Source: Opitutia bacterium
Lineage (GTDB): Bacteria; Verrucomicrobiota; Verrucomicrobiia; Opitutales; Opitutaceae
DNA length: 64,000 bases
Direction of reading: 5' to 3'
Assembly (NCBI GenBank): GCA_947453695.1
Contig: CANGHW010000011.1
Location: 1 to 64,000, forward strand
A program made the position numbers and the translations under genes. This document shows, piece after piece, positions 33,477-41,718 of this stretch. Each line of letters starts with the position of its first letter. The first letter of the stretch is position 1. The notes beneath the pieces were generated by a model. The model was not told the origin of the DNA. It did no database searches and saw only the letters and a list, made by a program, of their open reading frames with translations.

Positions 33477-34328
33477 GTGCTCCGCGCCGCGCGCCTTTCC
33501 GCCTTCGCCCTGCTCGGCCTCGGCGTCGCGCTGCTGTCCGGTTGCGATGCCCGCCCCGCCGCGCCCCTCGCGGCCGCGGCTTCGTCCGCCCCGGCCCCCG
33601 CCGCTCCTTCCGCCAACACCGCGGACGTGGTGCCGATCTCTGGTTATGAGATCGTCAACACCTACCCTCACGACCGTGGCGCCTTCACTCAGGGGTTGAT
33701 CCACTACCAAGGCATCTTCCTCGAAAGCACGGGCCTCCACGGCGGTTCCTCCCTGCGCAAGGTCGACCCTTCGTCCGGCCGCGTCCTCCAGCTTACCCGC
33801 GTCCCCGCGCAATACTTCGCGGAAGGTATGACGGTCCTCGGCGACAAGATCTACCAGCTCACCTGGCAGAACCAAAAGGGCTTCATCTACGACCTTGAGC
33901 GCTTCGAAAAAACCGGCGAGTTCGCCTACACCGGCGAGGGCTGGGGCCTCACCACCGATGGCACCTCGCTTATCCTGAGCGACGGCACCCACCTTATTCG
34001 CTTCCTCGACCCCGTTACTTTCCGCGTCACCCGCACCATCGCCGTCCTGCAAAACGGCCAGCCCCTCCGCCAGCTCAACGAACTCGAGCTCGTCCGCGGC
34101 GAGCTCCTCGCCAACATCTGGCAGACCAACACCGTGGCTCGCATCGATCCCGCCACCGGACGCCTCCTGGGCCTGATCGACTTTAGCGGCCTCCTCGCCC
34201 CTGCCGACTACGCCGGCAACACCGACGTCCTCAACGGCATCGCCTACGACGCGAAGAACGACCGTCTCTTCGTCACCGGCAAGAACTGGCCCAAGCTCTT
34301 CGAGGTCCGCCTGAAGCCCCGCTCCTGA
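33477..34328 (+). CDS. Glutaminyl-peptide cyclotransferase, plant/bacterial type, lipoprotein
   Basis: A 283-residue lipoprotein. The signal ends in a lipobox (LLSGC), followed by an Ala/Pro linker and a five-bladed propeller of the glutamine cyclotransferase family: IVNTYPHDRGAFTQGLIH, GIFLESTGLHGGSSLRKVD, GMTVLGDKIYQLTWQ, LNELELVRGELLANIWQTN, DVLNGIAYDAKNDRLFVTG. The enzyme turns N-terminal glutamine of exported peptides into pyroglutamate, protecting them from aminopeptidases. The lipobox suggests anchoring in a periplasm-facing membrane. The start is GTG at 33477. Confidence 0.93.
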   Translation: MLRAARLSAFALLGLGVALLSGCDARPAAPLAAAASSAPAPAAPSANTADVVPISGYEIVNTYPHDRGAFTQGLIHYQGIFLESTGLHGGSSLRKVDPSSGRVLQLTRVPAQYFAEGMTVLGDKIYQLTWQNQKGFIYDLERFEKTGEFAYTGEGWGLTTDGTSLILSDGTHLIRFLDPVTFRVTRTIAVLQNGQPLRQLNELELVRGELLANIWQTNTVARIDPATGRLLGLIDFSGLLAPADYAGNTDVLNGIAYDAKNDRLFVTGKNWPKLFEVRLKPRS

Positions 34329-34417
34329 GCCCGCTCGCTCGCAGCCCCGCCCGGAATACCCGTCCCCGTCCCGCGGTCCCGGCCGGCCGGTAGCCTGCCT
34401 CCGTCCGCCCTCCTTTG

Positions 34418-34837
34418 GTGATCGGACTTCAGTCTTTGGTCGCCGGAAACACGTTTCTCGTCGCCGGATGTGCCCGCTTGGCCATCGGACGCGCGCTGCT
34501 CGTGACCGGATGTGCCCGGCTTGTGCCCGGACGCGCCCGGCCTGTCATCGGACGCGGGAATTTGCTCATCGGATTCGCGTTTCCTGTCATCGGACGCGCA
34601 CGTCCGATCCGCAATTCTACCAAAATTGTCGCCGCCCGGGCGCCGGCGGTCACCGGATTCGCAAAAACTGACCCCAAATCTTCAAATTCGCTCACCGGAT
34701 TTACAAATCCGATCATCAAAAGTGCTCATTCGTTCATCGGATTTACAAATCCGATCATCGGACGCGCGTGTCCGGTCACAGGATTTGTAAATCCGATGAC
34801 CGGACGCGCGCGTCCGATGAGCAATTTCACGTCCACG
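34418..34837. repeat. Array of twenty 21-bp imperfect palindromic tandem repeats
   Basis: Twenty consecutive units of exactly 21 bp, with no indel. Consensus features: CGGA at positions 6-9 of the unit (14 of 20 units, with AGGA in one more) and TCCG at the end of many later units. Units at 34691 and 34733 contain CGGATTTACAAATCCG, the unit at 34775 holds its reverse complement, and the unit at 34796 holds the perfect palindrome CGGACGCGCGCGTCCG. 21 bp is two helical turns. As 21 is a multiple of 3, the array is open in several frames on both strands; the plus frame from GTG 34418 gives heptads like VIGRARP. Confidence 0.9.
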
Positions 34838-35222
34838 ACGCCACACCCCTCCCCGCCGGCGGCATCCTACCGCCTGACGGCTCGCTATTTCCGCAACTCG
34901 ACCAGTGGGCCGTGCCGCATTTCTTCTATTTTTGCCCATGCCCGCGCCGCTTCCCTCCAAACGAGCTCAGCCTGACCTGCCGGAGCCCAAAGCCGGCCAT
35001 GCCCGACCTCTTATCGCGTCCGCTCGGAGCCGACCGCTGATCGCGCTCAACCCCATGAGCACACGCCCCCCTCGTTCTAAATCGCATGCACCCCGGGCAC
35101 GGCACCCACCGCCCTGCTCTCATCGCGACGGCCCCGCACCACTCCCCCCAAACCGCATTTGCCTTTTCTCCGGCCTTCCCGGCTAATCCACGCCTCCTTT
35201 TTCGTCCAACTCCCTCCTCCCC
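34838..35222. other. Gene-free stretch between the repeat array and the M24 peptidase gene
   Basis: No gene, terminator or clear promoter recognised. The frame that is open through the 21-bp array continues to 34975 without any protein-like pattern. The DNA is Pro/Ser-codon-rich with C runs on the plus strand, as are other intergenic stretches here. Confidence 0.5.
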
Positions 35223-36365
35223 TTGGCCGCCAAATCTCTTCCCCCTCCGCTCCTCTATGCCGACACCGAGCGTAGCCCCGATGCGCTCTACTTCGGCCGC
35301 GTCGGTGTGCCCGATGCCTTCCTCGCTTTCGGCCTCCGCGGCAAGAAATACGCCGTCGTTAGCGCCTTGGAATTTGGTCGCGTCAAGAAGACGTCGGACT
35401 TCGACGTCGTGCTCCCGCTCGAGAACTACGTGAAGCGCGCTCGCGAGCTCTGGCCCCAGCGCACCATCGGCCCCGCCGAGGTGATCTTCCTCGTCGCCAA
35501 GGACCACAAACAAACGCGCTTCACCGTCCCGGAAGATTTTCCCGCCGGCATCTACGACAAACTTTTCGAACTCGGCCTCGATCTCGAAATCGCCGCCGGC
35601 GCGCTCTTCCCGGAGCGTGAAATCAAGACGCCCACCGAGATTGCCGCGATCCGCGAGGGCAATCGCCTCAGCGCCCTCGGTTTCGCCGCCGCCGAGAAAG
35701 TCCTCCGCGCCAGCAAAATTTCCGGCCGCCAACTCCTCCACCGCGGCCAGCCCGTCACGAGCGAGTCGCTCAAATTTGCCATCGAGGTCGCCATCCTCGC
35801 AGCCGGCGGCGTCTCCTCCCACACCATCGTCGCCGGCGGCGACCAGGCCTGCGATCCGCACGAGCGCGGCTCCGGCCCGATCCGCCCGCACGAGCTCATC
35901 ATCATCGATATTTTCCCGCGCGTGACGGCCACCGGCTACCACGGCGACATGACGCGCACCTTCCTCCGCGGTCGCGCCTCGGACGCCCAGCGCGCCCTCG
36001 TCGCCGCCGTGCGCGATGCCCAACTCGCCGCCCTGAAGAAGATCCGCAGTGGTGCCAATGGTCGCGATGTCCACGCCCAGTGCGTCGAGGTTTTCGATTC
36101 ACGCGGCTACGAGACGAAGCGCTCGTCCACGGGCTCCGTCGGTTTCTTCCACGGCACCGGCCACGGACTAGGACTCGCCGTGCATGAGCCACCCCGCATG
36201 AGTGGCGCCATAGACTATACCCTGCTCAAGGGCTCCGTCGTCACCGTTGAGCCCGGCCTTTACTATCCCGGTCTCGGCGCCTGCCGCATCGAGGATGTCG
36301 TGCAGGTCACCGATCGCGCACCGAAATTCCTCTCGTCCTATCCCTACGACTGGGAACTCTGTTAA
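35223..36365 (+). CDS. M24-family metallopeptidase (Xaa-Pro aminopeptidase-like)
   Basis: A 380-residue protein: an N-terminal creatinase-like domain (residues 1-150) and a C-terminal pita-bread domain with the five metal ligands in IIIDIFPR (Asp), GYHGDMTRTF (Asp), FHGTGHGLG (His), TVEPGLYYP (Glu) and CRIEDVVQV (Glu). It removes N-terminal residues before proline, or a close variant of this reaction. The start is TTG at 35223, where the N-terminal domain begins; no ATG is nearby. A REP-like palindrome follows the stop by 16 bp. Confidence 0.92.
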   Translation: MAAKSLPPPLLYADTERSPDALYFGRVGVPDAFLAFGLRGKKYAVVSALEFGRVKKTSDFDVVLPLENYVKRARELWPQRTIGPAEVIFLVAKDHKQTRFTVPEDFPAGIYDKLFELGLDLEIAAGALFPEREIKTPTEIAAIREGNRLSALGFAAAEKVLRASKISGRQLLHRGQPVTSESLKFAIEVAILAAGGVSSHTIVAGGDQACDPHERGSGPIRPHELIIIDIFPRVTATGYHGDMTRTFLRGRASDAQRALVAAVRDAQLAALKKIRSGANGRDVHAQCVEVFDSRGYETKRSSTGSVGFFHGTGHGLGLAVHEPPRMSGAIDYTLLKGSVVTVEPGLYYPGLGACRIEDVVQVTDRAPKFLSSYPYDWELC

Positions 36366-36380
36366 CCGCCCTCCGGGCCC

Positions 36381-36406
36381 TGTGGGGCAGGCTTTATGCC
36401 TGCCAT
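36381..36406. repeat. REP-like palindrome, copy 1
   Basis: A 26-bp element with stem GGCAGGC/GCCTGCC and loop TTTAT, preceded by TGTGG. The copy at 37977 differs at three positions, two of which are paired and keep the stem intact (A-T replaced by G-C). It lies between the M24 peptidase gene and hldA. Confidence 0.8.
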
Positions 36407-36418
36407 TCTTCCCACCCG

Positions 36419-37393
36419 ATGAAATCCCTTCCCGCTCTCCTCAAGAAAATCGCCGGCCTGCGCATCCTCGTCGTCGGCGATGTGATGCTTGATCGCTACA
36501 TCTGGGGTGATGCCACGCGCATCTCTCCCGAGGCGCCGGTGCCTGTCGTCGACGTATCCAAGGAAACCTGGACCGCGGGCGGCGCAGCCAACGTCGCGCT
36601 CAATATCGCCGCGCTCGGGGCCCATTGCACGGTGGCTGGCTATGTCGGCCCGGATGAATCAGGCGCCAAGCTCACCCAGTCCCTCGGCTCAAAGCAGATC
36701 GACGTCATCCGCACACCCGGCGCCGCGCAGACGATCGTCAAGACCCGCGTGATGGTGCAGCGCCAGCAGCTCTGCCGGATCGACCGTGAATCAGCCCCTT
36801 CCGCCTACCGCTTCACTGCCGACGAGGCCGAGTCGCTCCTGAAGAAAGAGATCGGTGCGTGCGACGCGGTGATCCTCTCCGACTACGCCAAGGGCATCCT
36901 TCACGACGACCTCGTCGCCCGCATCACCACCCTCGCCCGCGCCGCCGGGAAGTTTATCGCGCTGGACCCGAAGCCCAAACGCAAACTCGCCTTCCACGGG
37001 CTCGATCTCATCACGCCCAACAAGCGCGAGTCCCTCGAGCTGGCCGGCATCACGCCTCCGCCGCACGCCCCCTACCCCGCCGCCGAGGTCTGCGCCCGCC
37101 TGCACGATCTCTACGCCACGAAGCACCTCGTGATCACGCTCGGTGAAGACGGCATGCTGCTCAGCACCAAGGGCAAGATCACCGGCACCATTCCGACCGC
37201 CGCCCGTGAAGTTTTCGATGTCTCGGGCGCCGGCGACACCGCGCTGGCCGCCCTCGTGCTCGCGCTCACCGCGGAAGCCCCGCTCAAGCAGGCCGCCCAC
37301 TTCGCCAACGCCGCCGCGGGCGTCGTCGTCGGCAAACTCGGCACCGCCACCGTCACTCCGGCCGAACTCAAGGCCTACGTGAATCTCCGCTGA
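36419..37393 (+). CDS. hldA: D-glycero-beta-D-manno-heptose-7-phosphate kinase (HldE N-terminal type)
   Basis: A 324-residue PfkB-family kinase with the RfaE signature: ILVVGDVMLDRYIWGDATRI, SPEAPVPVVDV, GGAANVALNIAALGA, and the C-terminal DVSGAGDTALAALVLAL anion hole with catalytic Asp. It phosphorylates heptose 7-phosphate at O1 in ADP-heptose synthesis for LPS. It lacks the C-terminal adenylyltransferase half of E. coli HldE, so an hldC equivalent must lie elsewhere. The next gene, gmhB, supplies the following step, 3 bp downstream. Confidence 0.93.
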   Translation: MKSLPALLKKIAGLRILVVGDVMLDRYIWGDATRISPEAPVPVVDVSKETWTAGGAANVALNIAALGAHCTVAGYVGPDESGAKLTQSLGSKQIDVIRTPGAAQTIVKTRVMVQRQQLCRIDRESAPSAYRFTADEAESLLKKEIGACDAVILSDYAKGILHDDLVARITTLARAAGKFIALDPKPKRKLAFHGLDLITPNKRESLELAGITPPPHAPYPAAEVCARLHDLYATKHLVITLGEDGMLLSTKGKITGTIPTAAREVFDVSGAGDTALAALVLALTAEAPLKQAAHFANAAAGVVVGKLGTATVTPAELKAYVNLR

Positions 37394-37396
37394 TCC

Positions 37397-37960
37397 GTGG
37401 ACATCGAACCTCGCCACTCACCCGCCGAAAATCGCGGGGCCCTGTTTCTCGATCGCGACGGCACCCTCATCTTCGACAAGCACTACCTCTCGGATCCGGC
37501 CGGCGTAGAGCTCATCCCCGGGGTCATCGATGCCCTCGTCCGGGCCCGGGCCCTCGGCTACAAGCTCTTCATCCTGACGAATCAGTCCGGCATCGGCCGC
37601 GGGATGTATACCCTCGACGATGTCCATCGCTGCAACGACCGCATGGATGAACTCCTCGGCCTGCCCCGCCCCATCTGGGATGGTATCTGCATCGCTACCG
37701 AGGCGCCCCACGAGCCTTCCCCATATCGGAAACCCTCGCCCGCTTATATCCTCGAGACCATCGCACAACACGGCCTCGACCCCGCGCGGTGTTGGATGAT
37801 CGGCGACCGCCAGTCGGACATCGACGCCGGTCGCAATGCCCACATCCACGCGATCGCCGTCTGCACCGGCAAGCACGACGCCGCCGGCTGGGCGCAACTC
37901 GCCCTCCCGGGCCTCCCCGTCTACGCCGACTTGGCCGAGTTCGTCGCCACCCTCCGCTGA
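37397..37960 (+). CDS. gmhB: D-glycero-D-manno-heptose 1,7-bisphosphate phosphatase (GmhB-like)
   Basis: A 187-residue HAD-IIIA phosphatase: FLDRDGTLIFDKHYLSDP (motif I with nucleophile Asp), FILTNQSGIGRGMYT (motif II), YRKPSPAYI (motif III Lys) and MIGDRQSDIDAG (motif IV). Position right after hldA supports the heptose role. The GmhB zinc loop, normally a His and three Cys before the RKP motif, is here ATEAPHEPSP without those Cys, so it is the zinc-free type or a relaxed homologue. The start is GTG. Confidence 0.9.
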   Translation: MDIEPRHSPAENRGALFLDRDGTLIFDKHYLSDPAGVELIPGVIDALVRARALGYKLFILTNQSGIGRGMYTLDDVHRCNDRMDELLGLPRPIWDGICIATEAPHEPSPYRKPSPAYILETIAQHGLDPARCWMIGDRQSDIDAGRNAHIHAIAVCTGKHDAAGWAQLALPGLPVYADLAEFVATLR

Positions 37961-37976
37961 CGCCTGCGCGGCTCAC

Positions 37977-38002
37977 TGTGGGGCGGGCTTTACGCCCGCC
38001 AT
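37977..38002. repeat. REP-like palindrome, copy 2
   Basis: Stem GGCGGGC/GCCCGCC, loop TTTAC, preceded by TGTGG as in copy 1. It begins 17 bp after the gmhB stop and before the Fpg-like gene. Confidence 0.8.
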
Positions 38003-38048
38003 CCGTCCGCGACCGCCCTTTCACTCCCACCTTCACTTTCACTAAGCC

Positions 38049-38873
38049 GTGCCCGAACTCGCCGAAGCTGAATTCTTCCGGAAGCGCTGGGACCTCGTCG
38101 CGCGCGGCGCGCTCATCACCAACGTCCTGACCCACGACCGCGCCGGGATTTTCCGCGGCACCGATCCCCGCGTCGTTCGCCAGCATCTCACCCAGGCCCG
38201 CTTCCTCGGCTCGCAGGCGGCCGCGAAGCAGATGATCTTCCGCTTCAGTGGCGACAGCTGGCTGGGCATCCACCTCGGCATGAGCGGCGAACTCCGCGCC
38301 GAGCCCCCGGGCTACGTCCCGCAGAAACACGACCACCTCGTCCTCGTGGCGCCGCACCATACGCTCGTCTTCTCGGACCCGCGCATGTTTGGCCGCGTGT
38401 TGTTTCACCACGATCCTGTCGCACCCGCGTGGTGGACGGATATCGCACCGGCGCTGACCTCGCCCGCCTTCACGCTCGAAGTCGTCACCCTCTTCCTCCG
38501 CCGCCGCGCCCGCGCTCCGATCAAGGCCGTGCTCCTGATGCAGGAACGCTTCCCCGGCATCGGCAATTGGATGGCCGATGAAATCCTCTGGCGCGCGGCG
38601 ATCCACCCCAAGCGCCTCGCCGGCTCCCTCACGCCGGCCGAGATCCGCGCCCTCTGGCGTGAATGCCGCCGGGTCGCCCGCCTCGCCCTCGACACCATCG
38701 CTGGCAAGGGCGACTACCTCCCGCCCGACCTCAACGCCCACATCCCTCAGACGTGGTTGTTTCTCCACCGCTGGGCCGATGGTGGACGATGCCCGAAGAC
38801 GAAGAAGCCGCTGCGCCGCGAAGAAGTCGGCGGTCGCACCACCTGCTGGTCTCCGGCGCGGCAGAAGCTTTAG
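38049..38873 (+). CDS. Fpg/Nei-family DNA glycosylase
   Basis: A 274-residue protein beginning PELAEAEFF, the Fpg/Nei catalytic N terminus (Pro as nucleophile, Glu as acid, after removal of Met). The helix-two-turn-helix is seen in LMQERFPGIGNWMADEILW, with the essential GIGN. The C-terminal zinc finger is incomplete: only two Cys are found, in GGRCPKTKKPL and GRTTCWSPARQ, where family members have four. It may be a zincless or half-site finger. The reaction is excision of oxidised bases plus strand cleavage. The start is GTG. Confidence 0.88.
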   Translation: MPELAEAEFFRKRWDLVARGALITNVLTHDRAGIFRGTDPRVVRQHLTQARFLGSQAAAKQMIFRFSGDSWLGIHLGMSGELRAEPPGYVPQKHDHLVLVAPHHTLVFSDPRMFGRVLFHHDPVAPAWWTDIAPALTSPAFTLEVVTLFLRRRARAPIKAVLLMQERFPGIGNWMADEILWRAAIHPKRLAGSLTPAEIRALWRECRRVARLALDTIAGKGDYLPPDLNAHIPQTWLFLHRWADGGRCPKTKKPLRREEVGGRTTCWSPARQKL

Positions 38874-38930
38874 TTTTAGATTCTCGCGTTTCGCTTTCCG
38901 CCTCAGTCTCTCCTCGGTCCGTCCCCTCCC

Positions 38931-39731
38931 ATTCAATCGAAACCCGAAAACCCTCCGGCGAAAATTCACCGGCTTCGTCTCGACGAACTACTCGTCGCCC
39001 GCGGCCTCGCCCCCACCCGGGCTCAGGCGAAGGCGCTCATCATGAGCGGTCGCGTGCTCCGCGGCACCGAGCGCCTCGACAAGCCGGGCAAGGAGTTTCC
39101 CGAGGATCTCGATCTGATCATCGAGCAACCGCCGCGCTTCGTCTCCCGCGGCGGGGAGAAACTCGCGGGCGCGATCGAGCGCTTCGCCCTCAATTTGCAG
39201 GGCGCCCACGTCCTTGACGTCGGCGCCTCCACCGGCGGCTTCACCGATTGCGCGCTGCAGGCCGGAGCCGCTGACGTGGTGTGCGTGGATGTCGGCCGCG
39301 CCCAGCTCCACGCCAAGCTGCTCGGCGATCCACGCGTCACCAATTTCGAAAAGATCAACGCCCGCCATCTCACCGCGCGTGATCTCCCGCGGGCGGAATT
39401 CGACGCGATCGTGATGGACCTCTCGTTCATTTCCCTGCGCTCCGTGCTGCCTGCGGTATGGCCGCTCCTTCGCGTCGGCGGCACACTCGTGGCGCTGGTC
39501 AAACCCCAGTTCGAAGCCGGCAAGGCCGAGGTCGACAAGGGGCGCGGCGTCATCCGCGACACCGCCGTGCAGGACGCGGTGCTGGCCGGGATTCGCGATT
39601 TCGCCCTCGCCGAACTCCCCGGCGCTGCCCTCGTGGGCACGATGGACTCACCGATCACGGGCACCGACGGAAACCGGGAGTTTCTGCTCGGACTGCGCCG
39701 GGAAACGCCGCAGCCTCGCGCCCGTTCATGA
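38931..39731 (+). CDS. tlyA: TlyA-family rRNA/hemolysin methyltransferase
   Basis: An S4 RNA-binding domain ([31 protein letters not shown]) precedes an FtsJ-like methyltransferase domain ([41 protein letters not shown]). TlyA 2'-O-methylates rRNA. The only ATG in frame, at 39042, would cut the S4 domain in half. Upstream the frame stays open back to TAG 38877 but contains no ATG, GTG or TTG. A non-standard start such as ATT (38931 or 38964) is therefore likely; a base error is the alternative. It is coupled to nadK by ATGA. Confidence 0.82.
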   Translation: MQSKPENPPAKIHRLRLDELLVARGLAPTRAQAKALIMSGRVLRGTERLDKPGKEFPEDLDLIIEQPPRFVSRGGEKLAGAIERFALNLQGAHVLDVGASTGGFTDCALQAGAADVVCVDVGRAQLHAKLLGDPRVTNFEKINARHLTARDLPRAEFDAIVMDLSFISLRSVLPAVWPLLRVGGTLVALVKPQFEAGKAEVDKGRGVIRDTAVQDAVLAGIRDFALAELPGAALVGTMDSPITGTDGNREFLLGLRRETPQPRARS

Positions 39732-40567
39732 AGCCCATCCGCAAACTCGCGTTCGTCGTGAACGAGGACAAACCCGGCGCCCACGCCCTCGCCCGGGAGC
39801 TCGTGCCGATCGCGCGTCTGGCCGGCGTAAAGGTCAAACAGACCACGCGCTTTCCCCTGCCCAGCGGCTGGCTCAAGGGCTGGGATGCGTGCTGCGTGAT
39901 CGGCGGGGATGGCACGCTCCTCGGCGTGGCCCGCGAATCGGCCCGCGAACAAGTGCCGATCATCGGCGTCAACCGCGGCAGCCTCGGCTTTCTCACCACG
40001 TTTTCCGCCGACGAAGCCCGCACCCAATTTGCCGGCCTGCTGGAGGGCGCCTTCCGCGTCACCCACCGGGCCATGCTCGATTGCTCGACCGGCCCCGGCA
40101 CCCACGACCTCGCACTCAACGACGTCCTCATCAAAGACGAGATCAACTCCCGGCTCGTCCGCCTCGAAGTCTACGCCGACGACGAGCTGGTGACCGACTA
40201 CACCTGCGATGGTCTGATCTTCTCCACGCCGACGGGCTCCACCGCCTACAATCTCTCGGCCGGCGGACCGATCATTCATCCGAGCGCCGGCGTGATCGCG
40301 ATGACGCCGATCTGTCCGCACACGTTGAGCAATCGCTCGATCATCTTCCGTGACAGCGTCTGCCTCCGGGTCGTCAACCGCAGCCCCGACTCGCGCCTCC
40401 TCGTCGCCATGGATGGCCAGCGCAACCTGAAGGTCGCCGCGACCTCGCCCATCGAGATCACGATCGCGCAGCCCAGACTCCCGCTGGCCCAGCGCCCTGA
40501 CTACTCGCACTTCTCCGTCGTCCGCACGAAGCTCAAGTGGAGCGGCGGCTTCGTGGACAAGCGGTAA
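39728..40567 (+). CDS. nadK: NAD kinase
   Basis: A 279-residue NAD kinase with the GGDGT motif ([11 protein letters not shown]), [11 protein letters not shown], the NDVLIKDE segment and [22 protein letters not shown]. It phosphorylates NAD to NADP in the cytoplasm. The ATG overlaps the tlyA stop, so the two are translated together, an order (tlyA-nadK) also found in other bacteria. The stop lies 13 bp before a strong hairpin that can end transcription from both sides. Confidence 0.96.
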   Translation: MKPIRKLAFVVNEDKPGAHALARELVPIARLAGVKVKQTTRFPLPSGWLKGWDACCVIGGDGTLLGVARESAREQVPIIGVNRGSLGFLTTFSADEARTQFAGLLEGAFRVTHRAMLDCSTGPGTHDLALNDVLIKDEINSRLVRLEVYADDELVTDYTCDGLIFSTPTGSTAYNLSAGGPIIHPSAGVIAMTPICPHTLSNRSIIFRDSVCLRVVNRSPDSRLLVAMDGQRNLKVAATSPIEITIAQPRLPLAQRPDYSHFSVVRTKLKWSGGFVDKR

Positions 40568-40579
40568 GAGGCGGGCACG

Positions 40580-40608
40580 AAAAAGCCCCGGCTTTTTAGA
40601 CCGGGGCT
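40580..40608 (-). terminator. Terminator of the EF-hand protein gene
   Basis: AGCCCCGG and CCGGGGCT form a perfect 8-bp stem with a 9-nt loop. On the minus strand it is followed by TTTTT, giving a classical terminator 22 bp past the stop of the small EF-hand gene. The stem may also stop nadK transcripts. Confidence 0.9.
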
Positions 40609-40629
40609 CGGAAACTTAAACGAGAGGAA

Positions 40630-40887
40630 TTACTTCTTCTCTTCGGCCTTCTTCTTCTTCTCGGCCTTCATCTTCTCTTGATCGGCCTTGAGGGCGGCTT
40701 CCTCGTCTGGATCGAGCTTACCGTTGCCGTTCTTGTCATACTTCTTGAGGTTTTCGGCGTCACGTTTGGCCTTCTTTTCGGCCTTGGCGGCGGCGTCGTC
40801 AGCGGCGCGAACGGCCGGAGCGAGGAACATGCCGGCAACCGCGAGGAGGCTGGCAAGGAGGGTAACTTTAGAGGTGATAGTTTTCAT
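40630..40887 (-). CDS. Small exported EF-hand-like protein
   Basis: An 85-residue protein with a signal peptide (LLASLLAVAGMFLAPAVRA) and a very Lys/Glu/Ala-rich mature part. The central DKNGNGKLDPDEE is a canonical calcium-binding EF loop, with one loop only. Such single-EF, Lys-rich secreted proteins are common in Planctomycetes and Verrucomicrobia; the function is unknown. It has its own terminator. Confidence 0.85.
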   Translation of the reverse strand: MKTITSKVTLLASLLAVAGMFLAPAVRAADDAAAKAEKKAKRDAENLKKYDKNGNGKLDPDEEAALKADQEKMKAEKKKKAEEKK

Positions 40888-40935
40888 AGGGCGCAGAGAT
40901 CAGAGCGCACCCCGCCCCTGAAATCCAGCCTGTTT

Positions 40936-41718
40936 TTATAACCATGAAACCACTTGGTTACGAATCCGCCCGAGGCGTTTGTAGGTCAGGACAGCCTCCG
41001 GCATCGTCTCCAGTGCCCGGCGCAAGCCCGCAGCCGCCGCCCGATCCGCCGCCACCTCATCCATCCGGTGCAGCTCGATCCGCAGGCCAAACACGATCCC
41101 CCGCGACTGCGGCAGCGCCAAAAACGCCTGCCGCTCGACCCGCAACCACAGCCGATCCGGCGCCGTCGGCAGATCCGGCGCCGGCACGCCGCGCGCCGGG
41201 TGCAGATTGAGTTCATCGGTGGCAGCCAGCCCCCAGTTGTCTCGTTCAATCACCCCGCCGGGCTTCAGTCGCATAAGGAACTGCCGGATGGGCGAGGCCA
41301 GCACGGCGTTCAGCCCAGGGACCACGCCATGGATCTCATCCAAGGTGTGCCCCATCTTTTCCTCGAGGGCCCAGCCGGTCGGAAAGCAGAGCGCCCCACC
41401 CTGCAGACGAAACGCACCCTGCGCGTCAGCCGTGAGCAAGAGGAAATCCGGCTCCAACTCGGCCCCCAACTCCACCGGCGACTTGGCGGGCCGTGCCCCC
41501 CACGTGCGACTCAGCTCGGCCCACTCGGCAAACGCCGGCCGGCCCGGCTCGGCCAGAGCGGCGTAGCGACCGGGGGCTTCGGCGAGCCAACGCGCACGCT
41601 CGGCGCGCAGCCGACCCGAGGAATCCCGCCGGCCGAAAAAGGCCGCGGGCTCGCTCCGCCGCAAGGTGAGGTGGAAACGAAAGTCGCCGTCCGGAAAGAG
41701 GTCGGCGAGCGCGCTCAC
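40936..41718 (-). CDS. DUF3445 (heme-dependent N-demethylase alpha-like) protein
   Basis: About 260 residues. FRFHLTLRRSEPAAFF, DFLLLTADAQGAFRLQGGAL, CFPTGWALEEKMGHTLDEIH and GVVPGLNAVLASPIRQFL fit DUF3445, the family that includes the alpha subunit of heme-dependent oxidative N-demethylase. The start is best placed at GTG 41718, overlapping the stop of the M16 peptidase (GTGA); an ATG at 41742 would overlap that gene by 27 nt. The two genes are therefore translated as a unit. Confidence 0.82.
   Translation of the reverse strand: MSALADLFPDGDFRFHLTLRRSEPAAFFGRRDSSGRLRAERARWLAEAPGRYAALAEPGRPAFAEWAELSRTWGARPAKSPVELGAELEPDFLLLTADAQGAFRLQGGALCFPTGWALEEKMGHTLDEIHGVVPGLNAVLASPIRQFLMRLKPGGVIERDNWGLAATDELNLHPARGVPAPDLPTAPDRLWLRVERQAFLALPQSRGIVFGLRIELHRMDEVAADRAAAAGLRRALETMPEAVLTYKRLGRIRNQVVSWL

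Noticed and set aside
34418-34837. CRISPR array
   Set aside because: There are no distinct spacers; units are contiguous 21-mers that vary throughout, and no cas genes are nearby.
34415-34975. 186-codon frame with heptads such as VIGRARP through the 21-bp array
   Set aside because: The 21-bp period keeps many frames open on both strands. The GGA codon is invariant at its third base, which argues for DNA-level constraint. The tail after the array has no protein-like pattern. Not called as a gene, but kept as a question in the findings.
39023-40510. 495-codon minus-strand frame opposite tlyA and nadK
   Set aside because: Both sense genes are certain; the antisense frame is compositional.
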